DNA of 64,000 nucleotides from Microbacterium sp. Its GTDB lineage: Bacteria; Actinomycetota; Actinomycetes; Actinomycetales; Microbacteriaceae. The translations under genes were made by a program, and so were the position numbers. Positions 45,217-54,385 of the stretch are shown one piece after another. The stretch lies in the NCBI GenBank assembly GCA_017744855.1, contig JAGIAK010000001.1, positions 35,182 to 99,181 of the forward strand, in the 5' to 3' direction. The first letter of the stretch is position 1; every line of letters begins with the position of its first letter. Below the pieces are notes generated by a model. The model did no database searches, was not told the DNA's origin, and saw only the letters and a program-made list of their open reading frames with translations.

Positions 45217-46046
45217 GCGCTCTGCTCGAAGTGAACGACCTCGTGGTCGAGTACGGCCGCGGGAGGAACGCGTTCCGCGCCCTGCACGGCGTCTCCCTCG
45301 ACATCGCGCCGGGGGAGTGCCTCGGCCTCGTCGGCGAGTCGGGATCGGGCAAATCGACGCTCGGCAAGGCGATCCTCGGGCTGGCGCCGGTCACAGGCGG
45401 CAGCATCCGATTCGACGGCACGGACATCTCGCGCCTCGGAGGGCGTGCGCGGCGCGCCCTCGCCGACGACATCCAGGTCGTCTTCCAGGATCCGTACGGC
45501 TCGCTCAACCCCGCGATGACCATCGGCGACATCCTGGCCGAGCCGCTGCTCACCACCGGCATCGGATCGAAGGACGCCGAGGCCAAGGTGCGCGAGATGC
45601 TCGACCGCGTGCGGCTGCCGTCGACGGCGATGGAGCGGTATCCCAGCGAGTTCTCCGGCGGTCAGCGTCAGCGCATCGCCATCGCCCGCGCGCTCGTGCG
45701 CGGTCCGCGGCTCATCGTGTGCGACGAGCCGGTCAGCGCGCTCGACCTCACCACGCAGGCGACGATCCTCGACCTGTTCATCGAGCTGCAGCGCGACACC
45801 GGCGTGGCGTACCTGTTCGTGTCGCACGACCTCGGCGTTGTACGGCGGGTGTGCCACCGCGTCGCCGTGATGTACCGCGGCGAGCTGGTCGAGGTCGGCG
45901 ACGGAGAGCAGGTCACGCGCAGCCCCCAGCATCCGTACTCCGAGCGTCTGCGTCTCGCCTCTCCCGTGGCCGACCCGATCGCCCAGCGCGCGCGGCGCTC
46001 CCAGTGGCTGGCTCTGCGGGAGGCGCCCGATGCGGCTGTACGGTAG
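45213..46046 (+). CDS. ABC transporter ATP-binding protein, DppF-like
   Basis: GESGSGKSTLGKAILGL, SGGQRQRIAIARAL, CDEPVSALD. Confidence 0.9.
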   Translation: MSALLEVNDLVVEYGRGRNAFRALHGVSLDIAPGECLGLVGESGSGKSTLGKAILGLAPVTGGSIRFDGTDISRLGGRARRALADDIQVVFQDPYGSLNPAMTIGDILAEPLLTTGIGSKDAEAKVREMLDRVRLPSTAMERYPSEFSGGQRQRIAIARALVRGPRLIVCDEPVSALDLTTQATILDLFIELQRDTGVAYLFVSHDLGVVRRVCHRVAVMYRGELVEVGDGEQVTRSPQHPYSERLRLASPVADPIAQRARRSQWLALREAPDAAVR

Positions 46047-46123
46047 CAGCAGGACGGATCTCCGCAGCCGGCGTCGGCCGCTGTCGGGAGGGTCACCCAT
46101 TCAGCACCGGCCGGAAGGACTCC

Positions 46124-46711
46124 ATGCCGAAGATCATCGACCACGACCAGCGTCGGCGGGACATCGTCGAGGTGGCGAAGAGCATCATCCTCAAGGGCGG
46201 GTTCGAGGCGGCCACGATGCGCAGCATCGCCGCGGAGGCGGGGTTCGCGAACGGCGCGCTGAAGCACTACTTCCCGGGCAAGGAGAGCATCGTCGCGGCG
46301 ACGTTCGAGACGATCCTGCAGCAGATGGCCGAGGGCGTGGCGTCGGCCACGGCCGAGACCGCGACGGCCGAGGAGGCGTTGCGCGGATGGCTGGAGGCGA
46401 CCATCCCGCGCGATCCCGATCAGATCGCGGCCGGACGAGTGCTGCTCGCGCTGTGGGAGTACGCGATGTCGAACGAGTCGCTCGCCGAGCTGTACCGCAG
46501 CCATCTCTCGAACTGGCGGTCCTCGCTGGTCGAGCGCATGGAGGAGGCGCGCGACGAGGGGTCGATCCGCGACCAGGACTACGTCGCGGCGGCGAACGAG
46601 TACATCTCGGTCGCGGTCGGCGCGACGGTGATCAACCTCATGTTCCCGGACGGCGATCGCATCGCCGACTATCAGGGCTACATCGACCAGTTCCTGGCGC
46701 GTCTGCGCTAG
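46124..46711 (+). CDS. TetR family transcriptional regulator
   Basis: RRRDIVEVAKSIILKGGFEAATMRSIAAEAGFANGALKHYFPGKESIV. Confidence 0.9.
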   Translation: MPKIIDHDQRRRDIVEVAKSIILKGGFEAATMRSIAAEAGFANGALKHYFPGKESIVAATFETILQQMAEGVASATAETATAEEALRGWLEATIPRDPDQIAAGRVLLALWEYAMSNESLAELYRSHLSNWRSSLVERMEEARDEGSIRDQDYVAAANEYISVAVGATVINLMFPDGDRIADYQGYIDQFLARLR

Positions 46712-46760
46712 CACGGCGGCGATTCGTCGCTGCGCGTCCGATCCGAGAGGAGGGCGCGCG

Positions 46761-47459
46761 ATGACCGCTCGCCTGAACGTCCACCGCCGTGCCGGTCACG
46801 GCCGTCCCGTCGTGCTCGTGCACGGCCTCGCCTCCTCGGGGGCGCAGGACTGGCCGGATGCCGAGTGGTCGGGGGTCTTCGGCGACCGCCCGGTCGTCGT
46901 GGTCGACCTCCCGGCGCACGGCGCCAGCCCCGCGCTCGGCACGGCTCCGACCTCGGAGGTGCTCGACGCGCTCGCGGAGGCCGTCGGGCGCGACGAGGTC
47001 GACCTCGTCGGCTACTCGCTCGGCGCCCGTCTCGCATGGGATCTGGCGCGGCATCCGTCGGCCGCCGTGCGGCGGCTCGTGCTGGGCGGTCTGGCTGCCG
47101 GAGAGCCCTTCGTGCACGTCGATCTGGCCGCGGCCCGCGACGCGCTCGCCGGGGGAGCGGCGCCATCCGATCCGCTGACCGGCATGATCCTGCACATGGT
47201 GACGCTGCCGGGCAACCGCCCGGCCGAGCTGCTCGACCTCATCGAGGGGCTGGCCGCCGAGCCGTTCGACCCGGCGTCCGCGGCGCCGACGCAGCCGACG
47301 CTGCTGCTCGGCGGGGTCGACGACGGCATGGCCGCCGGCATCGGCGACCTCGCCGTTCTGCTGCCGGAGTCCCGCGTCGGGCGGGTGCCCGGCGATCACC
47401 TGGGCGCCCTGCACGCCCCCGAGTTCCGCGCGGCCGTCGCCGCGTTCCTGGCGGACTGA
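46761..47459 (+). CDS. Alpha/beta hydrolase
   Basis: VVLVHGLASSG, DLVGYSLGARLAWDLA (GxSxG). Confidence 0.85.
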   Translation: MTARLNVHRRAGHGRPVVLVHGLASSGAQDWPDAEWSGVFGDRPVVVVDLPAHGASPALGTAPTSEVLDALAEAVGRDEVDLVGYSLGARLAWDLARHPSAAVRRLVLGGLAAGEPFVHVDLAAARDALAGGAAPSDPLTGMILHMVTLPGNRPAELLDLIEGLAAEPFDPASAAPTQPTLLLGGVDDGMAAGIGDLAVLLPESRVGRVPGDHLGALHAPEFRAAVAAFLAD

Positions 47460-47500
47460 GCCGTGTGGATCGCCCGCTGGGGCTTTCCGCATCCTCAAGT

Positions 47501-47518
47501 TCCTACAGTTGTAGACAT
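47501..47518. promoter_or_regulatory. Shared operator site 3 (methyltransferase-like gene promoter)
   Basis: TCCTACAGTTGTAGACAT; core dyad CTACA-gt-TGTAG. Confidence 0.5.
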
Positions 47519-47568
47519 TCCTCTGCTCCCCGCGCACATCCGGCGCATCTTCACGAAAGGCATCATCC

Positions 47569-48555
47569 ATGACGAACACGACTCCCGACGCCGCCCGCAT
47601 CCTGGACATCGCGACGGGGTACATGGCCTCGAAGCAGCTGTTCGAGGCGAGCAGGATCGGCCTCTTCGCCGCGGTGGCGGACGGGGCTGACACGGTCGCC
47701 GCGATCGCCGAACGCTGCGGCGTGAGCGAGCGCATCGCCCGCATCCTCGCCGACGCCATGTCGGCCAAGGGGCTGCTCGGCCGGGCCGGCGGCCGCTACA
47801 CGGTCGCGCCGGATGCCGCCGCGTACCTCACCGGAGGTGACTCCGCGATCGACCTCGCGCCGTTCCTCACCTTCCTCGGCGAGATCAGCTACCCGCACTG
47901 GCTCCAGTTCGCGCACACGGTCGACACCACAGAGCCCGGCGACCTGCAGATGGACGACGCCCGCTGGGGCACCTTCATGGCAGGCGTGATGACGTACAAC
48001 CGTCTGCACGCGCAGGAGTTCGGCCGCCTCGTCGACCTGTCATCGGCGACGAAGGCCCTCGACTTCGGCGGGCTGTCGGCGGAGTTCGCGCTCGCCGTGA
48101 TGGCCGGCAACCCCGCACTGCACACGACGTTCGTGTACGCGCCGGGCTTCGAGGACGGCGTCGCCGAGGCCGTCGCGGCGGCGGGCGTCGCCGACCGCGC
48201 CACGGTCGAGACCGGAGACACGGCCACCGCGACCCCGCAGGGCGAGTTCGACGCCGTGTTCGCGAACCACGTCATCCACCGCTTCAGCGCCGAGGAGAAC
48301 GCGCAGATCTTCCGCAACCTCCGCGCGGCCGCGGTGCCGGGCGCGACCCTGACCGTGCTCGACTTCTTCCTCGACGACGACGACGAGCAGCGCGGCCTCG
48401 ACGCCCTGCACGCGGGGGAGTACCTCGTGATCGACGGCACCGTCGTGTACCCCGAGGCGCAGGTGCGCGGCTGGCTGACCGACGCCGGATGGGACGTGCG
48501 CGACAAGGTGGCGCTGCCGGGCAGCCCGCGCGTGCTCGTCGCGACGGCGGTGTGA
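47569..48555 (+). CDS. O-methyltransferase-like protein with degenerate SAM motif I
   Basis: N-terminal winged-helix dimerisation-like region (AAIAERCGVSERIARILADAMSAKGLLGRAGGRYTVAPDAAAYL); ALDFGGLSAEFALAV. Confidence 0.72.
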   Translation: MTNTTPDAARILDIATGYMASKQLFEASRIGLFAAVADGADTVAAIAERCGVSERIARILADAMSAKGLLGRAGGRYTVAPDAAAYLTGGDSAIDLAPFLTFLGEISYPHWLQFAHTVDTTEPGDLQMDDARWGTFMAGVMTYNRLHAQEFGRLVDLSSATKALDFGGLSAEFALAVMAGNPALHTTFVYAPGFEDGVAEAVAAAGVADRATVETGDTATATPQGEFDAVFANHVIHRFSAEENAQIFRNLRAAAVPGATLTVLDFFLDDDDEQRGLDALHAGEYLVIDGTVVYPEAQVRGWLTDAGWDVRDKVALPGSPRVLVATAV

Positions 48556-48615
48556 GAGCGTCCCGGGTCGCGCCAGCGGCCCGGGGTTCCGGACTGGTCC
48601 GAGGGGGATCAGGAG

Positions 48616-48645
48616 ACGGGCGGCACGCGAGAGCGTGCCGCCCGT
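48616..48645. terminator. Terminator between convergent genes
   Basis: ACGGGCGGCACGC-gaga-GCGTGCCGCCCGT, 13-bp arms with a tetraloop. Confidence 0.7.
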
Positions 48646-48697
48646 TGTTCGTCGTGTGTGTGGCGCGGATATGGCAGGGGCCGGGCCGAGCCGGAGC

Positions 48698-50020
48698 TCA
48701 GGCGCGGGCGAAGACGGTCCGGCCGCCGACGACGGTGCGCTCGACAGAGAGCGACGTGAAGCCGCGGCCGGGCTGCAGGGGGTCCTCGTCGAGCACCGTG
48801 AGGTCGGCGACCTTGCCGGGCTCGAGCGTGCCCTTCCAGTCCGAGGCGCCGTCCTGGGTGGCAGCATCCGCCGTCATGCCGCGCAGCAGCGCGGTGCGGG
48901 TCGCCGCGTCGTCGGCGCCGAGCAGGGAGAGCGAGGCGTCGAGGCCGAGGCGCCAGTCGGGCGTCGCGATCGGGGCGTCGCTGGTGATCGTGGTGAGCGC
49001 GCCGGATGCCAGCATCTCGCGGAGCGGCCAGGCCGAGGCGAGTCGTTCGGGGCCGAGCTGGGCGCCTGCCCACTCCTGGGTGTGCGCGGCGATCAGCGGC
49101 TGCACGGCGAAGCCGGCGCCGACCTCCCTCATCCTCGCGATCTGTGCGGGGGAGGCGAGGTCGCCGTGCACGACGTAGTGCGGCGCGCCCTGCGCGGGTG
49201 GCAGCGATTCCAGCACGCGCAGGAACTCCTCGATCGAGCGGTCGCCGGTGGCGTGAACCGCGATCTGCATGCCAGCGGTCGCCGCGAGCCCGATCATCGT
49301 TCGGAACGCCGTGAGCGGGTCGTCGCCACGGGTGAGCAGATGCCCGGTCGACCCGTCGGGGTAGGGCTCGCACACCCACGCGGTGGCCATCGGAGGGATG
49401 CCGTCGGCGAAGATCTTCACGCCGGGGATCGCGAGCCAGCGCGGATCGGTGGCGGGAGCGGGGGTGCGGATGCCGCGCTCGAAGTCGGCGAGCGTGCTCT
49501 CGCCGTCGATCGTGCCGAACAGGCGCAGCAGCGTCACGCGCGAGGTCTGCGCCCCCGCCCTGTGCAGCTCGACATAGGTGTCGAGCATGGCGGTGCCGAA
49601 GCATCCGGTCTCGCCGTCGTCTTCGCCTGGGCCGATGCCCGGTTCGGTGTAGCTGGTGATGCCGAGCTCCGCGAGCAGGCTCCAGGCGTGCAGCAGGGCC
49701 TCGCGGCGGTCGGATGCCGTGGTCACCAGTCGTCCGGATGGCTGGTGCTCTGGCGGGGTGTCGGAGAAGAAGAGGTGCGGCCAGCGCGCGCCCAGCCAGG
49801 CCGCGTGCAGATGGGCGTCGTTGATGCCGGGCACCGCGGTGCGGCCGTCGAGCTCGACGATCTCCGCCGCGCGCAGGGCCTCGGCGTCGTCTCCGGTCGC
49901 GACGATCCGGCCGTCGGACACGGCGACGGCGGACACGACCGTGCCTGCGTCGTCGAGGGTGTGGATGCGGCCACCGCGGATGATCAGATCGGCGTCGTCG
50001 CCGAGGCGTGTCGTGCTCAT
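48698..50020 (-). CDS. Amidohydrolase family protein
   Basis: VPGINDAHLHAAWLG HxH motif; C-terminal LEPGKVADLTVLDEDPLQ. Confidence 0.87.
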   Translation of the reverse strand: MSTTRLGDDADLIIRGGRIHTLDDAGTVVSAVAVSDGRIVATGDDAEALRAAEIVELDGRTAVPGINDAHLHAAWLGARWPHLFFSDTPPEHQPSGRLVTTASDRREALLHAWSLLAELGITSYTEPGIGPGEDDGETGCFGTAMLDTYVELHRAGAQTSRVTLLRLFGTIDGESTLADFERGIRTPAPATDPRWLAIPGVKIFADGIPPMATAWVCEPYPDGSTGHLLTRGDDPLTAFRTMIGLAATAGMQIAVHATGDRSIEEFLRVLESLPPAQGAPHYVVHGDLASPAQIARMREVGAGFAVQPLIAAHTQEWAGAQLGPERLASAWPLREMLASGALTTITSDAPIATPDWRLGLDASLSLLGADDAATRTALLRGMTADAATQDGASDWKGTLEPGKVADLTVLDEDPLQPGRGFTSLSVERTVVGGRTVFARA

Positions 50021-50022
50021 TA

Positions 50023-50040
50023 TTCCACCAGCGTAGACGA
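50023..50040. promoter_or_regulatory. Shared operator site 4 (amidohydrolase promoter)
   Basis: TTCCACCAGCGTAGACGA, abutting the amidohydrolase start. Confidence 0.4.
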
Positions 50041-50174
50041 AAAAGTTTCGCAGCGCGAGAGGATTCGCGAGGGCGTGTCCGCCGCGCGTACCCTGGTACC
50101 ACCCCCGAGCTCCACCCGGCACATCCTGCGCGCCGGTCACCCTTCGGCGCGCACCCACACATGCAAGGACGCAG

Positions 50175-51617
50175 ATGACTGACGCATACGGCGACGCCTG
50201 GACGGCGCGCGAAGAACTGGCCGAGCGGATGATCCCGCTCATCGGCTCCCTCAAGCGCGAGCGCGACGTCGTCACGTCGTTGCACGGGCACCGGCTGCTC
50301 GGCCTCTCCGCCACCGGAATCGTCGAGGTGCACGACCGCGTCGCGCGCCTCGGTCACGCCAGCCTCGACCTCGCCGACACCCTGGCCATGCTCGACGCCC
50401 TGCACACGCTCGCCCCGGGCGCCTCGTCGCTCGACGTCGCTCGTCTCGTCGAGGATCACGCGGCGAGCGGACGCACCCGCGAGGACTACCTCGCCGAGGT
50501 GCTCGCCCCCGCCGTCGGCGCGGTCGCCGCCGAGCCCACCGACGTCGTGCTGTACGGCTTCGGCCGCATCGGACGCCTGCTCGCCCGCATTCTGATCGCC
50601 CACACGGGCGGCGGCAGCGGACTGCGCCTGCGTGCCATCGTCGTGCGCCGCGGCGCGGAGAACGACCTCGTCAAGCGCGCATCGCTGCTGCTGCACGACT
50701 CGGTGCACGGCCGCTTCGCCGGCTCCGTGACGGTCGACGAGGAGAACGAGCAGATCGTCGCCAACGGCACCCGCATCCAGGTCATCTACTCCGACGACCC
50801 CGCCACGATCGATTACACGGCGCACGGCATCCACGACGCGATCGTGGTGGACAACACCGGGCGCTGGCGCGACGAGGCCGGCCTGTCCCAGCACCTGCGC
50901 TCCACGGGTGTCGCACGCGTGCTGCTCACGGCGCCTGGCAAGAGCCCGCTGAAGAACATCGTGCACGGCATCAACGACGCGACCATCGCCGACGACGACC
51001 GCATCCTCTCCGCCGCGTCCTGCACGACCAACGCGATCACGCCCGTGCTCGCCGCGATCGACGAGGCGTACGGCGTGGTCAAGGGGCACGTCGAGACGGT
51101 GCACTCGTTCACGAACGACCAGAACCTCATCGACAACTTCCACAAGGGCGACCGTCGTGGCCGTTCCGCCGTGCTGAACATGGTCATCACCGAGACGGGC
51201 GCGGCGAAGGCCGTGGCGAAGGCGCTCCCGCAGCTGGAGGGCAAGCTCACGGGCAGCTCGATCCGCGTGCCCACGCCCGACGTCTCGCTCGCCGTGCTGC
51301 ACCTCACCATCGAGCGCCCCGCGACGAAGGACCAGGTCAACGACTACCTGCGTCGGGTGTCGCTGCACTCTCGCCTGCGCCAGCAGATCGACTACGTCGA
51401 GTCGCCAGAGGTCGTCTCGACGGACTTCGTCGGCTCGCATCGCGCCGGTATCGTCGACGGCCTCGCCACGATCGCCGACGAGGACACCCTGATCCTCTAC
51501 GTCTGGTACGACAACGAGTTCGGGTACTCCTGCCAGGTCATCCGCGTGCTGGAGACGATGGCGGGCTCCCACCCCGTCGTGCTGCCGGCACGGAGGCTCG
51601 TGACGCTGGAGGGCTGA
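50175..51617 (+). CDS. gapB: Glyceraldehyde-3-phosphate dehydrogenase, long (480 aa) GapB-like form
   Basis: VVLYGFGRIGRLLARIL, SAASCTTNAITPV, YDNEFGYSCQVIRV; about 120-aa N-terminal extension. Confidence 0.85.
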   Translation: MTDAYGDAWTAREELAERMIPLIGSLKRERDVVTSLHGHRLLGLSATGIVEVHDRVARLGHASLDLADTLAMLDALHTLAPGASSLDVARLVEDHAASGRTREDYLAEVLAPAVGAVAAEPTDVVLYGFGRIGRLLARILIAHTGGGSGLRLRAIVVRRGAENDLVKRASLLLHDSVHGRFAGSVTVDEENEQIVANGTRIQVIYSDDPATIDYTAHGIHDAIVVDNTGRWRDEAGLSQHLRSTGVARVLLTAPGKSPLKNIVHGINDATIADDDRILSAASCTTNAITPVLAAIDEAYGVVKGHVETVHSFTNDQNLIDNFHKGDRRGRSAVLNMVITETGAAKAVAKALPQLEGKLTGSSIRVPTPDVSLAVLHLTIERPATKDQVNDYLRRVSLHSRLRQQIDYVESPEVVSTDFVGSHRAGIVDGLATIADEDTLILYVWYDNEFGYSCQVIRVLETMAGSHPVVLPARRLVTLEG

Positions 51618-51665
51618 GGCCGGCGCAGCGGGGCGGATGTCGGAGGCTCGCGGCAGGATGGGGTC

Positions 51666-52730
51666 ATGACGCCTCGTGCCCTGCTCTCCGAGCGGCTCCG
51701 CTCCCATCGGCTCACCGCGCCGGCGCGCACGGTGACGGATGCCGCCGCGCACATGCTCGCCGTGCAGAGTCAGGAGTTCCTGGCCGGGCGCTGGGCCCTT
51801 GGTCTCCGCGCGTCCGGGGCGCCCACGCTCGCAGCGGTCGACCGCGCCTTCGCGAAGGGGCAACTCGTGCGCACGTGGACCATGCGCGGCACGCTGCACA
51901 TCATCCCGGCGCAGGATCTGCGCTGGGTGCTGTCGGTCACGGCCGAGCGGCAGCGGCGGCAGGCGGCGGGCCGGCACCGCGAGCTCGGCATCGATGACGA
52001 GATGCTCGCAGCGGTCGAGCGGGCGTTCCGGGAGAGGCTCGCCGACGGCGGGCGCACCAGGGCGCAGCTGCTCGACGACATCGCCGCGATCGGCATCGAC
52101 CCCGCCGGCCAGCGCGGTGTGCACCTCATCGGGTCTCTGTGCGTGGCAGGGGTGCTCGTGCAGGGACCGGTGGTGGCGCGCGACGACGCCATCGCGCGTG
52201 AGCAGCTGTTCGTGCTGGCAGACGAGCACATTCCGCACACGCCGATGCCCGACGACCCGCTCGCCGAGATGTTCGTGCGGTACATCGACGGACACGGTCC
52301 AGCCGGAGCCGAGGACTTCGCCTGGTGGTCCGGTCTCACGCTCGGCAGCGCGCGGGAGGCCGTCGAGCGGTCACGGCACCGGGTCGACGAGGTCGCCGAA
52401 GGGCTGTTCGTGGCGGCGTCGCGCCCGAGGAGGGCGCGCGGCGCGTCCGACGACGCGGTGCGTGCGCTGCCCATGTTCGACGAGTACTACATCTCCTACG
52501 CCGATCGCACCCCGGTGGCCGACGCCGAGGCGATGACGCGCATCGGTCCTGGCAAGAACGGGATGGTGCGGGCCAGCCTGCTGGCGGCCGGGCGGATCGC
52601 CGGTGCGTGGACGCACTCCGCCGCGGTCGGGCGGCACCGCGAGGAGCCGATCGCCGAGCCGTTCGGTGAGGTCGACGCGGATGCCGTCGCTGCGGCGCTG
52701 CGGCGGTACAGCGCCTTCGTGAGCGGCTGA
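51666..52730 (+). CDS. Winged-helix DNA-binding domain (HTH_42/AlkZ-like) protein
   Basis: RTVTDAAAHMLAVQSQEFLAGRWALGLRA, RTWTMRGTLHIIPAQDLRWVL. Confidence 0.8.
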   Translation: MTPRALLSERLRSHRLTAPARTVTDAAAHMLAVQSQEFLAGRWALGLRASGAPTLAAVDRAFAKGQLVRTWTMRGTLHIIPAQDLRWVLSVTAERQRRQAAGRHRELGIDDEMLAAVERAFRERLADGGRTRAQLLDDIAAIGIDPAGQRGVHLIGSLCVAGVLVQGPVVARDDAIAREQLFVLADEHIPHTPMPDDPLAEMFVRYIDGHGPAGAEDFAWWSGLTLGSAREAVERSRHRVDEVAEGLFVAASRPRRARGASDDAVRALPMFDEYYISYADRTPVADAEAMTRIGPGKNGMVRASLLAAGRIAGAWTHSAAVGRHREEPIAEPFGEVDADAVAAALRRYSAFVSG

Positions 52731-52775
52731 GCGGCGGCGGTAGCGGTCGAAGGGCTGAGCGGCGGCGGTAGCGGT
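52725..52775. repeat. 28-bp-spaced tandem repeat overlapping a stop codon
   Basis: GGCTGAGCGGCGGCGGTAGCGGT exact at 52725-52747 and 52753-52775. Confidence 0.8.
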
Positions 52776-52831
52776 TCGCGAAGGGCAGCGCGGCCGAACG
52801 GGCGAGCGGCTGAGGCGCGCGAGTCCCTGCG

Positions 52832-54274
52832 CTACTCGCCGGCGTGCCGGGCGAGGAAGTTGTAGACCTCGTTGTCGTCGACGCCGGGGAACGCGCCGCG
52901 GGGGAGCGGCGAGAACATGTGCGTGTGCACCCGTGCGCTCGGCCAGGCCTTGCCCGTCCAGCGCTCGGCGATGTCGGCCGGTGGGCGCCGGCAGCACGAC
53001 TCGTCGGGGCACGTCGACACGGCGCGGTCGGCGGTCTCCCGTCCGCGCCACCAGCGCGCGTCGTCGAAGGGCACGCCCACCGTGACGGAGAACTCGCCCC
53101 CGCTCGACGAGCCGGTCTGCGTCGAGCACCAGAACGTGCCGGACGGGGTGTCGGTGTACTGGTGGTGCTCCGTGGTGCGGTTCTGCTGGGTGAAGGCGCT
53201 GCGCGCCTGGAACTTGCGGCATACGCGCTGGCCCTCGACGGCGCCCGTGACGTCCATGGGGAGGGGGAGGTCGTCGTTCTCGTAGACGCGCGTGATGGCA
53301 CCGGTCTCGTCGACGCGCAGGAAGTGCAGCGACATGCCCAGATGCTGGGTGACGAGGTTGGTCATGCGCATACCGGCCGCCTCGTGCGTCACGCCGAACG
53401 CGTCGCGGAAGTCCTCGACCGCGAGGTTGCGGTCCTTCTTCGCCTGCTGCAGGAAGGCCACGGAGGCGGACTCCGGCATCAGCGCGCAGGCGGCGAAGTA
53501 GTTGATCTCCAGCCGCTGCTGCAGGAAGTCGGCGTAGTCGGTCGGGGGAGTGTGGCCGAGCAGCCGGTGCGCCATCGCCTGCAGCGCCATCGACCGCAGG
53601 CCGTGCCCGCCGGGGATCGACGCGGGCGGCAGGTAGATGCGGCCGTTCTCCAGGTCGGTCACCGACCGGGTGGAGTGCGGCAGATCGCTGACGTAGATGA
53701 GCTCGAACCCGAGCTTCTCGGCCATGATGCTCACGGTGCGGTGGGTGAGCGCCCCCTGAACGTGACCGGCCGCGCGCAGCTGCTTCTCGGCGAGCTTCTC
53801 GATCTCGGGCAGGTAGTTGTGCTGCGCGCGCATGCGCAGTCGCAGCTCGGTGTTGGCGCGACGCGCCTCCTCCGGGGTGGCGATGGCTTCGCGCTCGCGC
53901 CGCTGCAGCTCGTTGTGAAGACCCAGGAGCGACTCGATGGTCTCGTCGCTCATGCCCTTCGTCACGCGCACGGGGGCGATGCCGAGCTGACGGAACACGG
54001 GGCTGGCCTGCGCGCGGTCGAGCTCGATCTCGAGGGCGGCGCGGCGGTTCGGCGGTTCGCCCGAGATGAGGTCGGTGACATCGGTGCCGGTGGCGTGGGC
54101 GATCGACTGCAACAGGGACAGCTTGGGCTCGCGCTTGCCGTTCTCGATGAGGCTGAGCTGCGAACCGGCCACTCCCACGAGGGCGCCGAGCTCGTCGAGG
54201 GTGAATCCGTTCGCGAGCCGGTGGTGACGGATGCGGTGGCCGAGGGTCGTGAGATGGATGCCGGAGGTCGCCAT
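52832..54274 (-). CDS. ramB: RamB/ScfR-type XRE transcriptional regulator (short-chain fatty acyl regulator family)
   Basis: XRE HTH ([36 protein letters not shown]), IrrE-like centre, C-terminal Cys-containing domain; divergent from pckA. Confidence 0.85.
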   Translation of the reverse strand: MATSGIHLTTLGHRIRHHRLANGFTLDELGALVGVAGSQLSLIENGKREPKLSLLQSIAHATGTDVTDLISGEPPNRRAALEIELDRAQASPVFRQLGIAPVRVTKGMSDETIESLLGLHNELQRREREAIATPEEARRANTELRLRMRAQHNYLPEIEKLAEKQLRAAGHVQGALTHRTVSIMAEKLGFELIYVSDLPHSTRSVTDLENGRIYLPPASIPGGHGLRSMALQAMAHRLLGHTPPTDYADFLQQRLEINYFAACALMPESASVAFLQQAKKDRNLAVEDFRDAFGVTHEAAGMRMTNLVTQHLGMSLHFLRVDETGAITRVYENDDLPLPMDVTGAVEGQRVCRKFQARSAFTQQNRTTEHHQYTDTPSGTFWCSTQTGSSSGGEFSVTVGVPFDDARWWRGRETADRAVSTCPDESCCRRPPADIAERWTGKAWPSARVHTHMFSPLPRGAFPGVDDNEVYNFLARHAGE

Positions 54275-54385
54275 TCCTTGATCCTAGCGAAAGAACCGCG
54301 ATTCTTACCAGGCGAAATGGCCGAAAGTCGCTTCGAAGTGGGAAGAAGATGGATGCAACGGCCCCCACTTCAAAGGAGAGCAGTC

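Noticed and set aside
48609-52295. 1228-aa minus-strand ORF in the supplied track
   Set aside because: Arg/His/Ala-rich shadow frame antisense to gapB and the HTH_42 gene; a high-GC artefact. The overlapping real genes have clear family motifs.
52844-54385. Long N-terminal extension of the pckA ORF (52844..56248)
   Set aside because: It is antisense to ramB; the PEPCK N-terminus and RBS (aaaggag) place the start at 54386.
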